A stretch of DNA of 37,727 nucleotides from an uncultured Prevotella sp. (GTDB lineage Bacteria > Bacteroidota > Bacteroidia > Bacteroidales > Bacteroidaceae): the NCBI RefSeq assembly GCF_946404925.1, contig NZ_CAMJFM010000023.1, positions 1 through 37,727 of the forward strand. The letters are read 5' to 3'. Position numbers and translations under genes: made by a program. Position 1 is the first letter of the stretch; the number at the start of each line of letters is the position of its first letter. Below, piece after piece: positions 1 through 7,964 of the stretch. The notes beneath the pieces are model-generated. The model was not told the DNA's origin. It did not search any database and was given only the letters and a program-made list of their open reading frames with translations.

Positions 1-7
1 GCGGGTG

Positions 8-39
8 CAAAGGTACGGCAAATTTTTGAATCCTCCAAA
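8..39 (-). promoter_or_regulatory. Promoter reading leftward off the window
   Basis: Read on the minus strand, a TTTG box (36-39) lies 20 nt before TACCTTTG (8-15). This is the Bacteroidota primary-sigma -33/-7 pattern with ideal spacing. The first transcribed bases run off the left edge, so the gene it serves is outside the window. The string TACCTTTGCACCCGC is identical to that at the rpsF promoter near 36790. Confidence 0.65.
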
Positions 40-120
40 CTTTTTCCAAAAAAAAATCCCAAAAATATGAAAGTTTTCGGGAATGTTGACATTTTCTGTA
101 TTACACCTTATTAATATATA

Positions 121-2445
121 TTACTCAAATATCTCTTCTATGTCATTTTCGTCTCCAGTTTCACCTAAAGAATCTCCGCCTAAAGGACACGGATTAAACC
201 CTGGTGGAAGATCAAAAACAGCATCCTCACTATACCCCAGTTTGGCATCTTTATATACTTGCTGCATGTATAATGCAAATATTGGCAGTGCTCCTGAAGC
301 ACCCTGACCCATCGCCATAGAGTTGAAGTGAATATCACGATCATCGCCTCCAACCCAACAAGCATTGACAAGATTTGGAGTTAGACCAACAAACCATGCA
401 TCGCTATTATTATTAGTGGTACCCGTCTTACCAGCCAACTGTCCTTTCAGGTTATACTTGAAGCGCAGACGACTTGCAGTACCACCATCAACAACATTGC
501 GAAGCATATAAATCATCTTATGAGCACTTTCCTCACTGATCACCTCATTCATACGAGGTTGGAACTGAGCAATGACATTTCCTTCATTATCCTCGATTCT
601 TGTAACAAACATACAAGCAGCACGAATTCCATGATTTACGAATGCAGTATACGCGCTGGCCATCTCTCCTACGCTGATATCACATGGTCCGAGACAGAGC
701 GCCATCGAAGGATGAATATCTGGATTGCGGATACCATATTCATGCAGAAGATCAACAAACGCCTGAGGATTAAGCTTACTCATCAAATAAGCCGAAATCC
801 AGTTGTTTGACTGCTGAAGACCCCATTTAAGGGTAACCATTTCACCATATCTGGCGCGACTACCATTACGTGGAGTCCATGACTGGCCAGCCACAACGTA
901 AGTCTGCTGAACATTAGGCGCTTCATCGCATGGCGAGAAACCATTCTCCATTGCGAGCGAATATAGATATGGTTTAATAGTAGAACCAACCTGACGTCGA
1001 CCTTCCATCACCATGTCATAAGCGAAGTGCTCATAATTCAACCCACCCACATAAGCCTTAACATGACCATTCTGCGGACACATACTTACAAAGCCCGTAC
1101 GGAGGAACGATTTGTAATATTTTATCGAATCAAGTGGAGTCATCGTTGTATCCACCTCACCATGATAGGTAAAGACAGACATTCTGGTCTTTGTGCGGAA
1201 CGACTTCTGGATTTCTTCCTCTGAAGCGCCCATCTCTTTGAGCACACGATATCGCTCACACTGACGAATTGAACGATTCAAAATCTGCTCCACCTGGCTC
1301 TTCGACAGATGCGAAGAATAAGGTGCATTAGCCTTAGAGGCCATTTCCTTATCGAAAGCAGGCTGAAGGAATTTTACCACATGTGCATAAGCAGCCTGTT
1401 CAGCATACTCTTGCATACGAGAATCGATAGTAGTATATACCTTCAGTCCATCAGTATAGATGTTATAATAGTTACCATCACGCTTCTTGTTTTTGTTGCA
1501 CCAACCGAACAAAGGATCTGATTCCCAGTTAATTGAGTCATTGATAAACTTTGCCATATTCCACGAAGGATAGTTGGAGCGAATAGGTTTCTTAGCCGTC
1601 ATATACTGGCGGAGATACTCACGGAAATAAACTGCAAGACCTTCTTTATGATCAGCTACATGGAACTTCAATGTAAGTGGTTCAGCGCTGTATTTTTCGT
1701 ATTCAGCATCTGTAAGATAGCCAGCTTTTACCATCTGAGCCAGAACCACATTACGACGATCGCGACTGCGCTCAGGATTACGAACAGGATTGAAGTATGA
1801 TGGGTTCTTACATAGTCCCACAAGAGTTGCCGACTCCGTAACACTCAAATCTTTTGGCTCCTTACTGAAATATACATTTGCTGCAGTTTTAATACCAACA
1901 GCATTATGCAGGAAGTCAAAATAATTCAGATACATCGTCAGTATCTCGTCCTTAGTATAAGTGCGCTCCAACTTTACTGCTATCACCCACTCTATCGGTT
2001 TCTGCAGAAGTCGTTCAACTGTAGAATGCGCTTGCTCTGAATATAACTGCTTAGCCAACTGCTGTGTGATAGTAGAACCACCACCAGCACTTTTCTGTCC
2101 TAGTACACCTCGCTTTACGATAGCACGTCCTAAAGCGATAAAATCAATACCAGAGTGATCATAGAAGCGCACATCCTCAGTAGCCACCAGGGCGTGAATC
2201 AACGATGGAGCGATTTTTGAATAATCCACCATCACGCGATTTTCGCGATTAAAATTCCAAGTTCCCAGCAGTTTACCATCCGATGAATATATCTGAGTGG
2301 CAAAACGGCTTATTGGATTCTGAAGGTCTTCGATAGGTGGCATATATCCAATCCACCCCTTATCTATGGAATAAAAAGCACCAGCAACAGCCAGCACGCT
2401 TATGGTCAATAATGTCCATAGAAAATAGACAAATAGCTTTCTCAT
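121..2445 (-). CDS. mrcA: Penicillin-binding protein 1A, bifunctional class A PBP
   Basis: Bifunctional peptidoglycan synthase of the inner membrane: it polymerises lipid II into glycan (GT51) and cross-links stem peptides (transpeptidase). An N-terminal membrane anchor spans about residues 5-25. The GT51 domain shows ATEDVRFYDHSG with catalytic Glu90 and GGSTITQQLAKQL at 122-134. The transpeptidase domain has the SxxK motif GSTIKP (Ser488), an SNN triad motif and KTGTT (Lys673). At 774 residues it is the usual length for Bacteroidales PBP1A. The C-terminus is acidic. It is divergent from pyrB across a 118-bp spacer that holds a promoter for each gene. The start follows from the membrane anchor and the promoter at 2482-2489. 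The symbol could equally be given as ponA. Confidence 0.95.
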   Translation of the reverse strand: MRKLFVYFLWTLLTISVLAVAGAFYSIDKGWIGYMPPIEDLQNPISRFATQIYSSDGKLLGTWNFNRENRVMVDYSKIAPSLIHALVATEDVRFYDHSGIDFIALGRAIVKRGVLGQKSAGGGSTITQQLAKQLYSEQAHSTVERLLQKPIEWVIAVKLERTYTKDEILTMYLNYFDFLHNAVGIKTAANVYFSKEPKDLSVTESATLVGLCKNPSYFNPVRNPERSRDRRNVVLAQMVKAGYLTDAEYEKYSAEPLTLKFHVADHKEGLAVYFREYLRQYMTAKKPIRSNYPSWNMAKFINDSINWESDPLFGWCNKNKKRDGNYYNIYTDGLKVYTTIDSRMQEYAEQAAYAHVVKFLQPAFDKEMASKANAPYSSHLSKSQVEQILNRSIRQCERYRVLKEMGASEEEIQKSFRTKTRMSVFTYHGEVDTTMTPLDSIKYYKSFLRTGFVSMCPQNGHVKAYVGGLNYEHFAYDMVMEGRRQVGSTIKPYLYSLAMENGFSPCDEAPNVQQTYVVAGQSWTPRNGSRARYGEMVTLKWGLQQSNNWISAYLMSKLNPQAFVDLLHEYGIRNPDIHPSMALCLGPCDISVGEMASAYTAFVNHGIRAACMFVTRIEDNEGNVIAQFQPRMNEVISEESAHKMIYMLRNVVDGGTASRLRFKYNLKGQLAGKTGTTNNNSDAWFVGLTPNLVNACWVGGDDRDIHFNSMAMGQGASGALPIFALYMQQVYKDAKLGYSEDAVFDLPPGFNPCPLGGDSLGETGDENDIEEIFE

Positions 2446-2481
2446 TTTCTAATTTTGGTTACTTTTTGCAATATCTTGCTG

Positions 2482-2489
2482 CAAAATTA
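2482..2489 (-). promoter_or_regulatory. -7 box for the PBP1A gene
   Basis: TAATTTTG on the minus strand, 37 nt upstream of the PBP1A start, matches TAnnTTTG. No well-spaced -33 TTTG is seen. Confidence 0.4.
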
Positions 2490-2532
2490 CTATTTTCTTT
2501 CAAAATACGGCACGGAAATCAGAAATATTGTG

Positions 2533-2540
2533 TAATTTTG
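2533..2540 (+). promoter_or_regulatory. -7 box for pyrBI
   Basis: TAATTTTG lies 24 nt upstream of the pyrB ATG and matches TAnnTTTG. The short leader has no room for a pyrBI-type attenuator, and no UMP-responsive leader peptide is visible. Confidence 0.5.
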
Positions 2541-2563
2541 CGCCAACAAAATAAAAATAGTGA

Positions 2564-3511
2564 ATGAAAAAGCATAATTTTGTGACTATTGCCGATCTCA
2601 CTAGAGAGAAAATCCTCTACATGATCGAGATGGCAGAAGAGTTCGAGAAGCATCCCAACAGAGAGCTTCTGAAAGGAAAAGTTGTGGCAACACTTTTCTT
2701 TGAACCATCAACCCGTACCAGACTTAGTTTTGAAACCGCAGCCAACCGTCTTGGAGCCCGAGTTATTGGTTTTGCTGATCCAAAGATTACCAGCGGAACA
2801 AAAGGCGAAACACTTAAGGACACAATCCTGATGGTTTCCAACTATGCTGATGTGATTGTGATGCGCCACTATATCGAGGGTGCAGCCCAGTATGCATCAG
2901 AAGTTGCGCCTATCCCCATCGTGAATGCAGGCGATGGTGCTCATCAGCATCCATCACAGTGCATGCTCGACCTCTACTCTATCTACAAGACTCAGGGTAC
3001 GCTCGACAACCTTAATATATATATGGTGGGAGATTTGAAATACGGTCGCACGGTTCACTCACTGCTGATGGCGATGCGCCACTTCAACCCAACCTTCCAC
3101 TTTGTAGCGCCTAAGGAGTTGGCGATGCCAAAGGAGTACAAGCTTTATTGCGAGGAGCATGGCATTAAGTATCAGGAGCACACCGCCTTCAACGAAAAGG
3201 TGATTGCTGATGCTGACATATTATATATGACGCGCGTGCAAAAGGAGCGATTCTCCGACTTGATGGAGTACGAACGCGTAAAGAATGTATATGTGCTGAA
3301 CAACGATCTGCTGAAGAGCGCCAAGCCAAACATGAAGATTCTGCACCCGCTGCCACGCGTAAACGAGATTGCTTACGAGGTTGATGATAACCCACACGCA
3401 TACTACATCCAGCAGGCAGGTAACGGACTCTTTGCCCGCGAGGCCATCTTCTGTGATGTTTTGGGAATTAGTCTCGAAGAAGTTAAAAACGACAAAACCA
3501 TTATCCTATGA
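2564..3511 (+). CDS. pyrB: Aspartate carbamoyltransferase, catalytic subunit
   Basis: Condenses carbamoyl phosphate with L-aspartate to give N-carbamoyl-L-aspartate, the committed step of pyrimidine synthesis, in the cytoplasm. The carbamoyl-phosphate site [13 protein letters not shown] (Ser49-Arg53), the HPSQ motif in [13 protein letters not shown] and the aspartate loop HPLPRVNE are all present. The 315 residues are slightly longer than the roughly 306-310 of most family members. The stop codon overlaps the start of pyrI (ATGA), so the two subunits are translationally coupled, as expected for a class B ATCase dodecamer. Confidence 0.97.
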   Translation: MKKHNFVTIADLTREKILYMIEMAEEFEKHPNRELLKGKVVATLFFEPSTRTRLSFETAANRLGARVIGFADPKITSGTKGETLKDTILMVSNYADVIVMRHYIEGAAQYASEVAPIPIVNAGDGAHQHPSQCMLDLYSIYKTQGTLDNLNIYMVGDLKYGRTVHSLLMAMRHFNPTFHFVAPKELAMPKEYKLYCEEHGIKYQEHTAFNEKVIADADILYMTRVQKERFSDLMEYERVKNVYVLNNDLLKSAKPNMKILHPLPRVNEIAYEVDDNPHAYYIQQAGNGLFAREAIFCDVLGISLEEVKNDKTIIL

Positions 3512-3954
3512 ACAAGAAAGAACGCTTGGTAGCCGCCATTGAGAACGGCACCGTGATTGATCATATTCCTACAGACAAGACATACCAGGTAGCCAGCCTG
3601 CTGGGACTTTTCACACTGAAGACACCTGTTACCATTGGCTTTAACTACCCCTCAAAGAAGGTCGGATCGAAAGGTATTATCAAGGTTAGCGATAAGTTCT
3701 TTACTGATGATGAGATCTCGCGTCTGTCTGTTGTAGCTCCGAATGTGATTCTTAGCATCATCCGCGACTATGAGGTGGTTGAGAAGCGCAACGTTGTTAC
3801 ACCATCTGAGATAAAAGGCATCGTGAAGTGCAATAACCCCAAGTGTATCACTAACAACGAGCCAATGAAAACTCACTTCCACGTAGAGAATGGCTTACTG
3901 ACTTGCCACTATTGTGAAAAGGAGCAGGACATTAACAAAGTGGAACTGTGTTAA
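3508..3954 (+). CDS. pyrI: Aspartate carbamoyltransferase, regulatory subunit
   Basis: Regulatory chain of ATCase, which binds CTP/ATP in its N-terminal domain and docks on PyrB through a C-terminal zinc domain. Four zinc-ligand cysteines are visible as two pairs, one in CNNPKC and one in CHYC, near the C-terminus. The length of 148 residues is close to the enterobacterial 153. It overlaps pyrB by 4 bp. Its stop runs directly into an AT-rich 7-bp repeat array, and no stem-loop terminator is seen before glyA. Confidence 0.96.
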   Translation: MNKKERLVAAIENGTVIDHIPTDKTYQVASLLGLFTLKTPVTIGFNYPSKKVGSKGIIKVSDKFFTDDEISRLSVVAPNVILSIIRDYEVVEKRNVVTPSEIKGIVKCNNPKCITNNEPMKTHFHVENGLLTCHYCEKEQDINKVELC

Positions 3955-3995
3955 AGATTAAAAATTAAAGATTAAACATTGATAATTAAGTTTTA
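3954..3995. repeat. AT-rich 7-bp tandem repeat
   Basis: Six consecutive 7-mers: AAGATTA, AAAATTA, AAGATTA, AACATTG, ATAATTA, AGTTTTA. The array begins on the last base of pyrI and fills the spacer to glyA. The period is exactly 7 while the sequence drifts. It has the same unit length as the GAGGTGA-type arrays elsewhere in the window but a different sequence. Confidence 0.65.
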
Positions 3996-4013
3996 AACCC
4001 AATAAACAAAACA

Positions 4014-5294
4014 ATGAACAGAGACAACACAATCTTTGAGTTGATTGAGAAAGAGCATCAGCGCCAGCTGAAAGGCATTGAGCTGATTGCAAGTGAGAAC
4101 TTCGTAAGCGACCAGGTGATGGAAGCCATGGGATCTTACCTTACCAACAAGTATGCCGAGGGCTATCCTGGACACCGTTACTATGGTGGTTGCCAGGTAG
4201 TTGACGAGGTTGAGCAGCTGGCTATCGACCGCGTTTGCAAGCTGTTTGGTGCTGAGTATGCCAACGTGCAGCCACACTCTGGTGCACAGGCTAACGCAGC
4301 AGTACTGTTGGCAGTATTGAAACCAGGCGACACCTTCATGGGTCTGAACCTTGACCACGGTGGCCACCTTTCACACGGTTCACACGTCAACACCTCTGGT
4401 CTTATCTACAATCCTATTGGCTACAACCTGAATAAGGAGACTGGTCGCGTGGATTACGACGAGATGGAGCAGTTGGCCCTCGAGCACAAGCCAAAGCTGA
4501 TTATCGGTGGTGGTAGTGCTTACAGCCGTGAGTGGGATTACAAGCGTATGCGCGAGATTGCTGATAAGGTAGGCGCTCTGCTGATGATCGACATGGCTCA
4601 CCCTGCAGGTCTGATTGCAGCAGGTCTGCTCGACAACCCTGTTAAGTACGCTCACATCGTTACTTCTACTACCCACAAGACTCTGCGTGGTCCACGTGGT
4701 GGTATCATCCTGATGGGTAAGGACTTCGAGAATCCTTGGGGCCTCAAGACTCCTAAGGGCGTAGTTAAGATGATGAGCCAGTTGCTGAACTCAGCCGTAT
4801 TCCCTGGTCAGCAGGGTGGTCCTCTTGAGCACGTGATTGCTGCTAAGGCCGTTGCTTTTGGCGAGGCACTTCAGCCAGAGTTCAAGGAGTGGGCTAAGCA
4901 GGTTCAGAAGAACGCTAAGGTTCTGGCTGATGAGCTTGTTAAGCGTGGCTTCGGCATCGTTAGTGGTGGTACTGACAACCACTCTATGCTGGTTGACCTG
5001 CGCTCTAAGTACCCCGATCTTACTGGTAAGGTTGCTGAGAACGCTCTTGTTGCTGCTGACATCACAGTCAACAAGAACATGGTTCCATTCGATAGCCGCA
5101 GCGCATTCCAGACATCAGGTATCCGTCTTGGAACTCCAGCCATCACCACACGTGGTGCTAAGGAGGATCTGATGGTTCAGATTGCTGCATGGATCGAGGA
5201 GGTTCTGAATGATCCTGAGAACGAGCAGGTGATTGCAAGCGTTCGCGCTCGTGTAAACGAGAAGATGAAGGAATATCCTCTCTTCGCTTATTAA
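4014..5294 (+). CDS. glyA: Serine hydroxymethyltransferase
   Basis: PLP enzyme interconverting serine plus tetrahydrofolate with glycine plus 5,10-methylene-THF, the main source of one-carbon units. The Schiff-base lysine is Lys222 in [14 protein letters not shown]. The N-terminal IELIASENF motif and the [13 protein letters not shown] motif are intact. The length of 426 residues is typical. Codon use is strongly biased towards CTG, GGT and AAG, which fits high expression. It follows pyrI by 59 bp and ends 33 bp before a strong terminator. Confidence 0.98.
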   Translation: MNRDNTIFELIEKEHQRQLKGIELIASENFVSDQVMEAMGSYLTNKYAEGYPGHRYYGGCQVVDEVEQLAIDRVCKLFGAEYANVQPHSGAQANAAVLLAVLKPGDTFMGLNLDHGGHLSHGSHVNTSGLIYNPIGYNLNKETGRVDYDEMEQLALEHKPKLIIGGGSAYSREWDYKRMREIADKVGALLMIDMAHPAGLIAAGLLDNPVKYAHIVTSTTHKTLRGPRGGIILMGKDFENPWGLKTPKGVVKMMSQLLNSAVFPGQQGGPLEHVIAAKAVAFGEALQPEFKEWAKQVQKNAKVLADELVKRGFGIVSGGTDNHSMLVDLRSKYPDLTGKVAENALVAADITVNKNMVPFDSRSAFQTSGIRLGTPAITTRGAKEDLMVQIAAWIEEVLNDPENEQVIASVRARVNEKMKEYPLFAY

Positions 5295-5327
5295 TTGTGC
5301 CTATATATAATAAGGTATATAATCATC

Positions 5328-5359
5328 AAAAGTGGTAGGAGCAATCCTACCACTTTTTT
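5328..5359 (+). terminator. Rho-independent terminator after glyA
   Basis: A perfect 13-bp stem (AAAAGTGGTAGGA, 5328-5340, against 5345-5357) with a GCAA tetraloop is followed by a T run. The convergent gene ends at 5381, so it may also limit read-through from the other side. Confidence 0.9.
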
Positions 5360-5380
5360 AATATTCCCGCGTGAGTAAGT

Positions 5381-5920
5381 TTACTTACCCGAATCTGGAT
5401 CACTTTTCACGAAAACCATCTGTTCACCGTCCTCGTCCTTCAGTATGAGTTGGGTCTTGGTACACTTAGCAATTGTGAATTCTCCTGAAAACATCATGTC
5501 TTCTGCCATTTGCGCGGTACCAGCCTGAAGGCCTTTTTCTATCTCTTCTAACAATTTCTCTTCAACAGAAGGATCGTCTTTGATAGCTGCCTTGAATGGG
5601 GCTACCCAATCTACCTCTGTTACCTTCAGCGTAACCTTCTTTGGGTCGGGGTCAATTTCCACCTTGTTGTTTGCCACCTTGATGGGCGTAGGGGCTGATA
5701 TCAAGGCTATTGTAACGGCTCCAACCTTCTCGTTAGGAATCTCGGCGGCTGTAAGTATGATGCCCTGACCATTCTCAATGACAAGTCGTATACCAACATG
5801 CTGTCCCTCAATTTTTGTTTCATAATCCCAACAACCATCAATCGACTGGGCATTCATACTCGTTGCCACAAACAGGGTGATGGCGGTAAACAGGGTCCGT
5901 ATCAAGTTTCTTGTTTTCAT
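5381..5920 (-). CDS. Secreted protein, lipocalin-like, unknown function
   Basis: 179 residues. Residues 1-24 form a signal peptide that ends in SMNA before QSIDG. The mature part starts with a GCWDY segment and alternates short strands, resembling small Bacteroidales proteins annotated as lipocalin-like. This assignment is by pattern only. A possible helical stretch lies at about 115-145. It is last of three same-strand secreted-protein genes (34-bp spacer to the previous one), so they are probably co-transcribed. No catalytic motif is recognised. Confidence 0.7.
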   Translation of the reverse strand: MKTRNLIRTLFTAITLFVATSMNAQSIDGCWDYETKIEGQHVGIRLVIENGQGIILTAAEIPNEKVGAVTIALISAPTPIKVANNKVEIDPDPKKVTLKVTEVDWVAPFKAAIKDDPSVEEKLLEEIEKGLQAGTAQMAEDMMFSGEFTIAKCTKTQLILKDEDGEQMVFVKSDPDSGK

Positions 5921-5954
5921 TATGTCAAGTTTTAAATTTGCTTACACAACGTTT

Positions 5955-6455
5955 TTATTTTGCCTTGCACGAAGCGATAATCTTATCTACCAGAGGCTTA
6001 TACTTAGCCTCGTCGCTCTTCTTAAACTTCAGTTCACCGCTGAAGCACTTCTTATCTGGTGTCACGAAGCAATAAACATACTTGACTGTAGGCACCTTCT
6101 GGTCGTCAATTTCCTCCTCGCCCTCAGCACGGAAGGTAACTTGCTTGCCCTTAAGTACAGGGGCTCCGGCCTTCCAACCAGTAGGTTCGCCAAACGAGCT
6201 TTCTGTCATCATCTTCATACCGTCAGCCCATTCTTTCAATTGTTCAGACGTCATGTCAAGATCGGTAACTGATACGCTCAAGAACTCGACTCCATTCTCG
6301 ATTTTGGCATTGAAAGCCTCGTCAAACCACTGCTCTTGAGCCTCGAAGTTGGCAGGATACTGGCAACTGAACAACTTACCATCAAATGTCTTCAACTGAG
6401 CGCTTGCGGTTAATGTCATGGCTGCGAGAGCCAGCATCATAAATACCTTTTTCAT
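5955..6455 (-). CDS. Secreted protein of unknown function
   Basis: 166 residues with a clear signal peptide (about 1-19, ending TASA before QLKTF). The mature domain begins with an FSCQYPANFE segment and ends with a VDKIIASCKAK tail. This pattern resembles small periplasmic proteins of the DcrB/PsbP-like type, and the membrane-anchored protein at 21056 has a similar layout (a YPAFF segment, then a short C-terminal helix). The relationship is inferred by eye. It is the middle gene of the secreted trio, with spacers of 28 and 34 bp. Confidence 0.7.
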   Translation of the reverse strand: MKKVFMMLALAAMTLTASAQLKTFDGKLFSCQYPANFEAQEQWFDEAFNAKIENGVEFLSVSVTDLDMTSEQLKEWADGMKMMTESSFGEPTGWKAGAPVLKGKQVTFRAEGEEEIDDQKVPTVKYVYCFVTPDKKCFSGELKFKKSDEAKYKPLVDKIIASCKAK

Positions 6456-6483
6456 TGTTGTATACTATATTTAATAAGGTTGA

Positions 6484-7608
6484 TTATTTACGTACCCAGT
6501 CGCTAATCTCGTGGAAACCAGTGCACTTACCGCGCTCAGTCAGACCCTTATCGTTGCGGTTCTTGTCGAGTGTATAGAAGGCAACCTTGTTTTTGCCGTT
6601 CTCCAGCTCGTAAACTACCCAGTACTTAATAACGTCCTCGTAGTACTTATGCTCGTTCCACTTGCCAGAATTCTCTGTCCATGTAGTACGATTCCACTCG
6701 CCCAGCAGACCGATAGCTGCAATCTTGGCACCTCTTACGCGATCGTCACCATAGGTCTTACCCTCCTCAATCTTCTTGATCTGAGCCTCTGTAGCATCGT
6801 CCTTCCAGCGAATCATGTCGTTAAGCTGCTTTGTTGTGTACTGCTGATCGGGGTCGAAACCAAGCAGGTTCTTAACATTCTCTCTATTATACTCCTCTGG
6901 AGTCATCATCAGACTGGCAACGTAAATGGGGAGTGAAGCACCTACCAGCTGGTCAGAAACGAGACACTTGTGCTTAGCGAAAGTATAGTTAACAGCCTTG
7001 TCGGTGTTTACAAACATAGTATAGCCCTTACCTGTCTTCTGACCTGTATCAAGACCCAAACGATAGTTGGTGCTGAACATCTTCTGATTGCCATTAGCAA
7101 TAATCACATTGTAAGAGCGCAGAGCAGTCATACTCTCAACCTTAGGATTAACAGACAGTGTGTAATTACCTTCAACAGGATCCAGATTCAGGGTACCCAT
7201 GGTAGGCGAAACAACAGCGATAGCGCTGATAGAACCCATATCCTTACCGCTGGCATCGGTAATCTTACCATTGCTCTGGTCAACCTTCAGCACGGCACCT
7301 GGCTTGAAACCATTCTTATCAATAAGAATTGTCAGCTCGTTTTTAGCACCATCCCAAGAAGCAATACCAACACCATCCCAAGAGAAAAGAGCATTAGGGG
7401 TTTTACCCTTCTGTGGAATCTGAGCCTTCAGCTGAGCAATCTGCTCAGGAATCTCCTTCTTATTCTTTGAAGCGTCATCGCTACCTGTTACCTTCTGAGC
7501 AGCCTGCTTGGCCTTCTTCAGGAGACTACCGAACTGTGCATCAGCAACTGTGTTGAATGCGAACATGGCTACGAGTGCCATCACCGAAATCTTGATAGAT
7601 TGTTTCAT
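6484..7608 (-). CDS. Secreted protein of unknown function
   Basis: 374 residues with a signal peptide (about 1-24, ending VADA before QFGSLL). A lysine- and alanine-rich segment (KKAKQAAQKVTGSD) is followed by an extracytoplasmic domain. No lipobox or C-terminal sorting signal is seen, so a periplasmic location is likely. The protein ends HEISDWVRK. I do not recognise a family. It heads the run of three secreted proteins and follows the 48-residue gene by 39 bp. Confidence 0.7.
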   Translation of the reverse strand: MKQSIKISVMALVAMFAFNTVADAQFGSLLKKAKQAAQKVTGSDDASKNKKEIPEQIAQLKAQIPQKGKTPNALFSWDGVGIASWDGAKNELTILIDKNGFKPGAVLKVDQSNGKITDASGKDMGSISAIAVVSPTMGTLNLDPVEGNYTLSVNPKVESMTALRSYNVIIANGNQKMFSTNYRLGLDTGQKTGKGYTMFVNTDKAVNYTFAKHKCLVSDQLVGASLPIYVASLMMTPEEYNRENVKNLLGFDPDQQYTTKQLNDMIRWKDDATEAQIKKIEEGKTYGDDRVRGAKIAAIGLLGEWNRTTWTENSGKWNEHKYYEDVIKYWVVYELENGKNKVAFYTLDKNRNDKGLTERGKCTGFHEISDWVRK

Positions 7609-7647
7609 AATGTTTTAAATTTTAATTGATTAAATGATTAGAATAAT

Positions 7648-7794
7648 TTATTTTAATAACTCTTTTAATTGTCTGCTCACCTCCCATTTCACCATATCGC
7701 GCATGGCGAGCAAAAGCCTGGACTGTTCCTCAGTATAGCTCTGGGCTGCCTCATGCCTGCGATCTTTTTTGTTGTTTGGTGACTTTTTAACCAT
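7648..7794 (-). CDS. Small basic protein, unknown function
   Basis: 48 residues starting MVKKSPNNKKDRR, then a predicted helix that ends RQLKELLK. The frame stays open upstream to 7845, but that extension overlaps the TAATTTTG box at 7819-7826, so the ATG at 7794 is preferred. It is very basic at the N-terminus and has no signal peptide. It may be the first gene of the secreted-protein operon. The function is not recognised, and the short length leaves some doubt that it is translated. Confidence 0.5.
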   Translation of the reverse strand: MVKKSPNNKKDRRHEAAQSYTEEQSRLLLAMRDMVKWEVSRQLKELLK

Positions 7795-7818
7795 TGCGTA
7801 TCGTTTTGATTTCGATTG

Positions 7819-7826
7819 CAAAATTA
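7819..7826 (-). promoter_or_regulatory. -7 box upstream of the secreted-protein run
   Basis: TAATTTTG on the minus strand, 25 nt before the ATG at 7794, matches TAnnTTTG. It decides the start chosen for the 48-residue gene. Confidence 0.45.
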
Positions 7827-7964
7827 CGGCAAAAACACTGCACAACCTTCAGCAGAAAGCGCGGAAAGTTGTGCAGAATCTTCCAAAATGCCTATTATTA
7901 ACGCATTTTGAACATTTTCGTTAAGTTTTGGCTATAAGATATGGGACGAAATCCCATCATTTCA

